From: Acidimicrobiia bacterium
Lineage (GTDB): Bacteria; Actinomycetota; Acidimicrobiia; Acidimicrobiales; Ilumatobacteraceae
Assembly (NCBI GenBank): GCA_010030605.1
Contig: RHCK01000046.1
Coordinates: 1-9,095, forward strand
Direction: 5' to 3'
DNA length: 9,095 bases
Shown here one piece after another: positions 1 through 5,010 of the stretch (position 1 is its first letter; the number at the start of each line of letters is the position of its first letter). The translations under genes were made by a program, and so were the position numbers. The notes under the pieces were generated by a model. The model made no database searches, was not told where the DNA came from, and was given only the letters and a program-made list of their open reading frames with translations.

Positions 1-1
1 C

Positions 2-214
2 ATCGATCAAGAGCGGGTCGTCATCCGCTTCGGCGACCAAGAGGTGTACCCCGTGGCCGTCGACGAGTCCGGTCTGGCGCGATTGAGCGCGTACATGAAG
101 GGCGCCGACGTGCGCATTCACGTGTCGCTGAACACCGGTTCGACCGAATGCACCGTGTGGGGTTGCGATCTCACCGACGGTTACGTGCGCATCAACGCCG
201 ATTACACCACCTGA
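2..214 (+). CDS. argJ: ArgJ C-terminus (glutamate N-acetyltransferase / ornithine acetyltransferase), 5' truncated by window edge
   Basis: An open frame enters from the left edge and encodes the last 70 residues of a protein, ending with TGA at 212-214. Its final residues, WGCDLTDGYVRINADYTT, match the conserved C-terminal end of the ArgJ family, where a (W)GCDLT-x2-YV-x-INA-x-Y-x-T tail is typical. ArgJ transfers acetyl from N-acetylornithine to glutamate in the cytoplasmic cyclic arginine pathway; some members also use acetyl-CoA. The catalytic Thr at the autocleavage site and the active-site region lie upstream of the window, so neither catalysis nor mono- versus bifunctionality can be judged. 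No argB or other arg gene follows: the next + strand gene is an unrelated small protein 118 bp on, so argJ appears to be the last gene of its transcript. The family call rests on the tail only but is distinctive. Confidence 0.85.
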   Translation: MDQERVVIRFGDQEVYPVAVDESGLARLSAYMKGADVRIHVSLNTGSTECTVWGCDLTDGYVRINADYTT

Positions 215-320
215 TCCTCGATCAAGTGCGTCCAGAACCGAGGTCCGCTCTCTGACTCGCTGGATCTCCCCATTTGTGATCCATTGAGAATCGTCGTCAT
301 ACTTTCGGATCACCCAACCA

Positions 321-325
321 AGGAG
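321..325 (+). promoter_or_regulatory. Shine-Dalgarno site deciding the start of the DUF4177-like gene
   Basis: AGGAG lies 7 bases before the ATG at 333. This is the clearest ribosome binding site in the window and favours that start over the overlapping longer frame beginning at 284. A TACTTT at 300-305 could be its -10 element, but no good -35 hexamer is seen at the usual distance. Confidence 0.65.
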
Positions 326-332
326 CAGACAC

Positions 333-518
333 ATGCAGCGATGGGAATACCATACGGAAACTCACAAAGATCTGAACATGAATCTCGAGCGCACTCTCCA
401 GGCAAGCTTGGCGCGTTTGGGTTCCGAGGGTTGGGAACTGGTGAGCACCACCTACTTCACACGAGCCGTCCACAGCCCGTCACAAGAATTCTTGCTCGTT
501 TTCAAGCGCCCGAAATGA
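333..518 (+). CDS. Small DUF4177-like protein, 61 aa
   Basis: This short protein has the pattern of DUF4177-type small proteins. A WEY near the N-terminus (residues 4-6) is followed by a helix-like stretch, then LGSEGWELV at 29-37, and a C-terminal strand ending in FLLVFKRP (53-60). The length of about 60 residues is normal for the family. There is no signal peptide or membrane segment, so it should be cytoplasmic. No biochemical function is established for the family and none is proposed here. The start at 333 is supported by AGGAG at 321-325. The gene stands alone between argJ and a convergent damaged dehydrogenase gene. The alternative frame at 284-529 overlaps it and looks like a shadow. 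Confidence 0.75.
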   Translation: MQRWEYHTETHKDLNMNLERTLQASLARLGSEGWELVSTTYFTRAVHSPSQEFLLVFKRPK

Positions 519-580
519 GATCCGCTTGAGCGCACCGAACCCCCGATTGCTCCGCAGGAATTTTTCACGCTGAACTGCTG

Positions 581-597
581 GAGATCCTCGTGATCTC
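581..597. terminator. Weak inverted repeat between convergent genes, possible terminator
   Basis: GAGATC and GATCTC form a perfect 6-bp stem around a 5-base loop (CTCGT). It sits in the 113-bp gap between the converging DUF4177-like gene and the dehydrogenase pseudogene, where a bidirectional terminator would be expected. There is no T-tract directly after it on either strand, and the stem is short, so the assignment is tentative. Confidence 0.22.
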
Positions 598-631
598 GAA
601 CCCGACCCGATGAGACGAGTCGTCGTTCACA

Positions 632-1187
632 TCACTTGGGTGGCATGCGGATGCCGCCATCCACGCGGATGGTCTCGGCGTTCATGTAGCTGTTGGTCAC
701 GCACTCGACGACCATCGAGGCCAGTTCGGAAAGCAGCGACCGAGGCGATGTTCACGATGGCGCCACGCTCACCGTCGTTCAACGGCTCGGTGGTGCTCAT
801 GGCGGTGGCGGCCAGACGGATGCAGTCGAAGGTGCCGACCAAGTTGATGGCGATGACCTTCTTGTACGCGTCGAGGTTGGCAGCCGAGTCGTACGAACCA
901 TCGCGACCGACGGTGCGCTGGGCCCAGCCGATACCGGCCGAGTTCACCAACACGCGCAACGGGCCCATGCTCTTGGCCATTTCGACGGCGTTCACGATGT
1001 CGTCGGTCTTGGTGACGTCGACCTTGCAGAATGCTCCGCCGATTTCCTTGGCGATGGCTTCGCCCTTGTCGGCTTGTAGGTCGGCCACGACCACCTTGGC
1101 GCCCTTGGCGGCCAGAAGACGTGCGGTGGCGGCTCCGATTCCCGATGCTCCACCCGTGACGATTGCGCTTGCTCCGTTGATATCCAT
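632..1187 (-). pseudogene. Short-chain dehydrogenase/reductase (3-hydroxyacyl-CoA dehydrogenase type-2-like), internally deleted and frameshifted
   Basis: Read leftward from the ATG at 1187, the first 153 residues are a normal SDR N-terminal half. They contain the dinucleotide-binding TGGASGIG (residues 11-18), an acidic residue after the second strand (VVVADL, 33-38), NSAG (82-85), and a strand ending AIVNIASVAAF with the catalytic-type Ser. At about 728-731 the homology breaks. The open frame continues as unrelated, Arg-rich sequence to a stop at 627-629. In another frame, 730-632 encodes 32 residues ending NAETIRVDGGIRMPPK and a stop, which is the characteristic C-terminus of type-2 3-hydroxyacyl-CoA dehydrogenases. 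Such proteins are about 255 residues, so roughly 70 codons are missing, including the Tyr-x3-Lys catalytic pair and the substrate loop; the loss is not a multiple of three. A family member would oxidise short-chain or branched 3-hydroxyacyl-CoA with NAD, but this copy should be inactive. An assembly collapse is the main alternative. Confidence 0.85.
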
Positions 1188-1193
1188 GCCGTC

Positions 1194-1199
1194 AGGCTA
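1194..1199 (-). promoter_or_regulatory. Candidate -10 element (TAGCCT) for a leaderless transcript of the dehydrogenase gene
   Basis: On the minus strand TAGCCT fits the actinobacterial TAnnnT -10 pattern. It is followed by exactly six bases (GACGGC) and then the ATG at 1187. That spacing would put the transcription start at or next to the A of ATG, and no Shine-Dalgarno sequence is present. The same layout precedes the HhH-GPD gene at 7772. No convincing -35 is visible. Confidence 0.45.
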
Positions 1200-1243
1200 G
1201 ACACGCCCGTCACGGATTGCCCCATCCGACAGGGCGCCAAGAT

Positions 1244-4200
1244 CTACTTGCCCGGCACCGATCCGAGGCCGTTTCGCGTGTCGCTCACGCGCACCGGCGT
1301 CATGCCGGTGAAACCCCGTGCCGACCCGAACCATCCGTTCACGTCCACGATCACGTCGGCCTCTCCGTACACGTAAATGCACACCTTCCCATCGGCCGAC
1401 ACGCGCGCGATGGCCGCGTTCGGCACCGTCTGTCCGGACACGAAATTCAATGTCGAAGCATCGGGCATGGTGCCGCACGGGTACACGGTCACGTAGCCCC
1501 CGTACGCGTTCGCCTTGCTTCCGGTCACGGTCACGTTCACCGAGACCGCGTCGACACCAGTCGCAGGAACACCCGCCACGTTGGCCACCGGAACCACCAA
1601 GGCGGTGCCACCACCATTCAACGCACCCACCCGGGTCTTCGCTACGCCGATGCCATTACGCGTGTCGGCGATGCGTTGCGGAGCGACCTTGGTGAAACTT
1701 CCACTGCTCGAGAACCAACCGTTCACGTCGGCAATCAGGTCGGCTTGGCCTCGAACGTAGAAGCAAATGTCACCAGTGGCCGACATGGGAACGATCACCG
1801 AGTTCGGAACACTGACGTTGTTGACGAAGTTCAAACTCGACACGTTGGGCAGGGCGACATCACACGGATAGGCGGTGACGAATCCGCCGTATTTGTCCAC
1901 CGATGTACCCGTCGCCGTCAGGTTCAACGAAATGGCGCTCACGCCTGAGGAAGGAATGCCGTTCACGCCACCGAATCGAACCGCCAATGCACCCGCCGAG
2001 CCATCGAGCGCCCCCACTTTCGCCTGCGGTGCGCCCACACCGTGTCGTGTGTCGAGAAGTCGATACGGAGTCATCGGAGTGAAACCAGCGGCCGACGTGA
2101 ACCACGAGTTCACGTCGACGATCACGTGTGCCGACACGTTCGAAGCCACGCAGACAAGGCCGGTCGAATCCACCTGCGACACCACGGCATTGGCCACGAT
2201 CTGACCAGCCTTGTAGTTGAGGCTCGAGGTGTCGGGCTTGGCCGATCCACACGGCCACACAGTGAGGTAACCCTCGCCGGCCGGATCGACGACGGTGAAG
2301 TTCATGCTCACACCGGTCACGCCCGATTGCGGTGCCCCCGCGGTCTCGAGAATCGGAATTCGCAAGTCCACGCCGGGCGACACCTTCACGACCCACTGCG
2401 GAGATCCCGGTCGCCCGCCCGCCAACTCGATCGCCCGATCGCGCAACCACAACGCGAACTCGGCCTGACCGGTGTTCGTCAGGTGCACGTCGTCGGTGTA
2501 CCAACGGTCCTTTGTGCCTCCCCAACTGGCGCCGTCCCAGTCCAACACCCTCATTTGCGGCCATCGTGTCGCCGCGGCACGGATCGCCCGATTACCCGCG
2601 GCGTACGTGGCCACACTGCCGCTCATTCGCCGTTCCGACATGGTCACCCAACCAACCACGCGAACGCCTTTGCCGACGAGGGCCTGCATCACCTGATCGA
2701 TTTCGGAACCCAAACTCGACTGGGTGTCGTTGTAACCCAACTCCACGATGGCCACGTCGGGGGTGCCCGTCAGATTTCGCGCCACCGTCAGTCCATCGGA
2801 GGTGGCGGGTGAACACGATCCAACCGTGCACCGACTGGACTCGGTGTTGTACGTCGCGGTGTCGAATACCGAATTCAACAAGGTGGGCAATTCGCCCGAC
2901 CCCGACGAAGTGGCCACCGACGCGCCAACCGAGTCCGAGATGAAGACGAAGTCGTTGCTGCTCGCGAAGTCGCGGTTCACCAGGCTCACCGTGATCGATT
3001 CCGACGGCAAGTCGTAGGCACTACGTAACCACGCCGTTGTTTTCGTGACCGATTGCGTTCCGTTGTAAATACGCAAACGAACGGCCCACGCCGGAGTGCT
3101 TCCGTACGTGCCCTTCGCCAACAACGTCGGATCGGGTTCGGTCTCGATGCGGGTGATGCGCGCGAGACCAGCTCGTGATGCCAAGCCAGCCATGTCCAAG
3201 ACTCGTGTCCAGCGCACGAACGGGTTGAAGTCGGTCTGATCTCCCGCGTCATCGACCGGAGGGAAATTCACGCCAGCAGTGCGTGCGCCGTTCGAGGAGG
3301 AGAATTCGGTCGACACCGGCACGGTGGGCGCCGATGTTCGCACTCGAATCATCGATGCCGTGTCGCTCACCGCAATATCGGTGTTGTCGTTTTCCTTTCT
3401 GACGGCCGCCGCACTGGCTGAAACGCGACTGGCTGCACCTCCGTACACCTGACAGGTGTCGGTGTCGCACGTTTTGGCGTATGGCGAATAACGATTCTGG
3501 GCCAACGCGTACGAACGCGCCGCCACCGCCTGCGCACGCAACGCGTTCATCCCGAGTCCGTACGCCCAATTGCCCCAATCCGCAGGCGATTCACGCGGCA
3601 CCACACCACGCAAATACGACTCGACCTCGACATCGTTCACGAGTCGAACCGCGCCATCACTGCTGAACGTGGCGAAGAACTTTCCTCGATAGTGCGTCAC
3701 GGCACCGGTCGAACCGCACACGCCCAACGTGTTGCCCGGCGCGGTGCCGGGCACGTCTCCATCGGGAACGGAAAACCCGAGTATCGCGCTCGAACGTGCA
3801 CCGGAAGCGCGACCCAGGTACTGCCACCACGCCAAAGGATCGGTCGACGTCGGGCAGACCGCGTACGGAAATCCCCACACATCGAAAGCCTCGCTTCCGC
3901 TCACTTTGCGGGCCACGATCGACGCGTACGAGCCGGGTTGCACCTCGCCGTTCAACGACCACTGCGCATTGCTGTTCGCCGCGATCACCGACACCTGCGA
4001 CGCTCCGTCGTAGCTGAGCATCCGCACCGTGATGCGTTGACCCACGCTGGCCGAGCCCATCACCGTGTCGCTGTAATAGTGATCGAGAATCCAGTTGTAG
4101 TCCCGAGCAATTCCGTCGCCGCGTCCGATGGCCCAACCAAGTGCTCCGTACTGCGACAGTCCGCGCCCGTGACCACTGCCCTGGCCGTTCACCACGATGG

Positions 4201-4321
4201 CCACTGCTTCGTTGGGGTCACCCGGGGTGGCGGCCACCGGTGCGACCGGCGCCAATGCCACCAGACCCGAGGCGAGAAGTGCCCCCGACAAAAAGGGGAG
4301 CAAACGGCGGGTCAGAGTCAT
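1244..4321 (-). CDS. Secreted SpoIID/LytB-domain protein fused to an SGNH hydrolase and three C-terminal DTR repeats, 1025 aa
   Basis: The protein begins with a signal peptide: an RR-containing n-region, a hydrophobic core to about residue 30, and likely cleavage after VAA at 31. Next comes a SpoIID/LytB-like region. It has GHGRGLSQYGA at 50-60 and HYYSDT near 81-86, motifs that lie N-terminally in many actinobacterial members. Its core, at about 225-300, carries VVPRESP with Glu244 at the place of SpoIID's catalytic Glu, then ALRAQAVAARSYAL and CDTDTCQVYGG. SpoIID itself is a peptidoglycan lytic transglycosylase. Residues 458-636 form an SGNH hydrolase-like domain: Ser464 in ISDSVG (block I, with S for the usual first G), GYND with Asn531, and Asp610-x-x-His613. 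The remainder is three ~129-residue modules. I infer an envelope protein that acts on peptidoglycan or its acyl groups; the substrate is unknown. The ATG at 4321 has no clear Shine-Dalgarno, but it places the signal peptide correctly. It lies 143 bp after rnhA and 56 bp before the dehydrogenase pseudogene. Confidence 0.88.
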   Translation of the reverse strand: MTLTRRLLPFLSGALLASGLVALAPVAPVAATPGDPNEAVAIVVNGQGSGHGRGLSQYGALGWAIGRGDGIARDYNWILDHYYSDTVMGSASVGQRITVRMLSYDGASQVSVIAANSNAQWSLNGEVQPGSYASIVARKVSGSEAFDVWGFPYAVCPTSTDPLAWWQYLGRASGARSSAILGFSVPDGDVPGTAPGNTLGVCGSTGAVTHYRGKFFATFSSDGAVRLVNDVEVESYLRGVVPRESPADWGNWAYGLGMNALRAQAVAARSYALAQNRYSPYAKTCDTDTCQVYGGAASRVSASAAAVRKENDNTDIAVSDTASMIRVRTSAPTVPVSTEFSSSNGARTAGVNFPPVDDAGDQTDFNPFVRWTRVLDMAGLASRAGLARITRIETEPDPTLLAKGTYGSTPAWAVRLRIYNGTQSVTKTTAWLRSAYDLPSESITVSLVNRDFASSNDFVFISDSVGASVATSSGSGELPTLLNSVFDTATYNTESSRCTVGSCSPATSDGLTVARNLTGTPDVAIVELGYNDTQSSLGSEIDQVMQALVGKGVRVVGWVTMSERRMSGSVATYAAGNRAIRAAATRWPQMRVLDWDGASWGGTKDRWYTDDVHLTNTGQAEFALWLRDRAIELAGGRPGSPQWVVKVSPGVDLRIPILETAGAPQSGVTGVSMNFTVVDPAGEGYLTVWPCGSAKPDTSSLNYKAGQIVANAVVSQVDSTGLVCVASNVSAHVIVDVNSWFTSAAGFTPMTPYRLLDTRHGVGAPQAKVGALDGSAGALAVRFGGVNGIPSSGVSAISLNLTATGTSVDKYGGFVTAYPCDVALPNVSSLNFVNNVSVPNSVIVPMSATGDICFYVRGQADLIADVNGWFSSSGSFTKVAPQRIADTRNGIGVAKTRVGALNGGGTALVVPVANVAGVPATGVDAVSVNVTVTGSKANAYGGYVTVYPCGTMPDASTLNFVSGQTVPNAAIARVSADGKVCIYVYGEADVIVDVNGWFGSARGFTGMTPVRVSDTRNGLGSVPGK
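1247..2404 (-). repeat. Three tandem ~129-residue modules ending in DTR motifs, inside the SpoIID-SGNH protein
   Basis: Residues 640-1025 hold three related modules. Landmarks recur with a 128-129 residue period: DVNxWF at 736, 865 and 993; DTR at 757, 886 and 1014, each followed by x-G-x-G; and a paired cysteine at 691/724, 820/853 and 949/981. The first Cys is in a (W/Y)PC and the second precedes a hydrophobic strand. The pairs probably form one disulfide per module outside the cell. At DNA level the GTTCACGT stretch coding for the DVN motif recurs near 1337, 1721 and 2108, spaced 384 and 387 bp. Module 1 is the most divergent and has no DTR motif before it. The protein stops just after the third DTR motif, so that motif closes each unit. 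The modules look like a surface-binding or spacer domain; their role is not known to me. Confidence 0.85.
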
Positions 4322-4449
4322 GGCGGTTGGGCGTCGGGAACTGCGCTTTTATCGGCTCGCAATCCGGAGGGCTGAAGAAATCGACGGGTGCCGGGGGGTG
4401 ACATCCGCCGACGCGCACCGTACCGACCACGACCCCTTCAGGTCTCGTC

Positions 4450-4465
4450 ACCCCTGCTCAGGGGT
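4450..4465. terminator. Inverted repeat at the end of rnhA, possible terminator
   Basis: ACCCCTG and CAGGGGT form a 7-bp perfect inverted repeat around two bases; a real hairpin would open the innermost pairs. It overlaps the last base of the rnhA stop codon. In the rnhA direction no T-tract follows, as in many actinobacterial terminators. On the + strand TTACTTTT follows, but no gene reads into it from that side. It may separate rnhA from the SpoIID-SGNH gene. Confidence 0.4.
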
Positions 4466-4950
4466 TACTTTTGACTCTCGGCGACCGCCAGTTGGTCCAC
4501 CAGGTCGTTCATCGCGTCTCCGCTGTGACCTTTCACCCATTGGAAGTCGGGTCGCTCATCGGTCGGATAGGCCTCGTACAAGTCGATGAGGTCGCGCCAC
4601 AGATCGGCGTTGGCCACCGGCTCCTTCTTTGCGTTCTTCCAGCCGTTGGCCTTCCAGCGCACCCACCAACGGTCCTTGAAGCAATTCACCACGTACGTCG
4701 AATCGCTCACGATCACCAGTCGCTTGGCTTCCGCACGCGCGACCGGCCCCATGGTTCGTATCGCTTCGATGGCGGCCACCAACTCCATGCGTTGGTTCGT
4801 GGTGCGCGATTCACCGCCCGATCCGCGACGGTTGCCGTCGGGCGCCACGGCCCATGCCCAGCCCCCCGGGCCGGGGTTCCCACTGCACGCGCCGTCGGTG
4901 TACACGGCAAGAACGTGATCGATGAAGGGAGCGGTCGTGGGGTTGTTCAT
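4465..4950 (-). CDS. rnhA: Ribonuclease HI
   Basis: The 161-residue product has the full RNase HI fold signature. YTDGACSGNPGPGGWA carries the first catalytic Asp (19), MELVAAIEA carries Glu56, and SDSTYVV carries Asp83. The substrate-binding basic segment (WVRWKANGWK) follows, then VKGHSGD with His142, and VDQLA with Asp152. All four metal-binding carboxylates and the flexible-loop His of E. coli RNase HI therefore have counterparts. The enzyme cuts the RNA strand of RNA-DNA hybrids in the cytoplasm, removing primers and R-loops. The frame stays open upstream to 5106, but the ATG at 4950 gives the usual length (E. coli 155) and leaves a divergent promoter gap. The extension would run antisense into the aceE coding region and has no RNase H homology. 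No clear Shine-Dalgarno is seen. Confidence 0.93.
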   Translation of the reverse strand: MNNPTTAPFIDHVLAVYTDGACSGNPGPGGWAWAVAPDGNRRGSGGESRTTNQRMELVAAIEAIRTMGPVARAEAKRLVIVSDSTYVVNCFKDRWWVRWKANGWKNAKKEPVANADLWRDLIDLYEAYPTDERPDFQWVKGHSGDAMNDLVDQLAVAESQK

Positions 4951-5010
4951 GGGTTGCTCATGTTCGCACACGTTCCCCCTACCAATCGGTAACCATGCGA
5001 GACTGGCGGA
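4951..5010. promoter_or_regulatory. 60-bp divergent spacer between rnhA and aceE
   Basis: Both genes start outward from this short gap, so it and possibly the adjoining coding ends must hold both promoters. On the aceE side GAGACT (4999-5004) lies six bases before the ATG, aligned with the TAnnCT elements before the HhH and dehydrogenase genes but lacking the T of TA. A small palindrome, GGTAACC, lies near 4988-4994. No confident -35 is seen for either direction. Confidence 0.35.

Noticed and set aside
284..529. An 81-codon frame overlapping the DUF4177-like gene
   Set aside because: It has no ribosome binding site or homology, while the 333-518 frame has AGGAG at good spacing and a recognisable pattern.
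627..1187. Treating the 186-residue dehydrogenase frame as an intact gene
   Set aside because: Its last 33 residues are out-of-frame sequence, the true family C-terminus is in another frame, and the catalytic Tyr-x3-Lys is missing.
1217..2812. Long + strand frames opposite the SpoIID-SGNH gene (for example 1217-1948 and 2042-2812)
   Set aside because: They mirror the repetitive minus-strand coding sequence, including its repeat period, and are rich in His and Arg with no domain.
4322..4449. A riboswitch (for example a c-di-AMP type, which can precede wall-lytic genes) upstream of the SpoIID-SGNH gene
   Set aside because: I looked for the conserved ydaO-type core on the minus strand and did not find it. 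The 143-bp gap is also short, and only a weak GATAAA-like element near 4347-4353 stands out.
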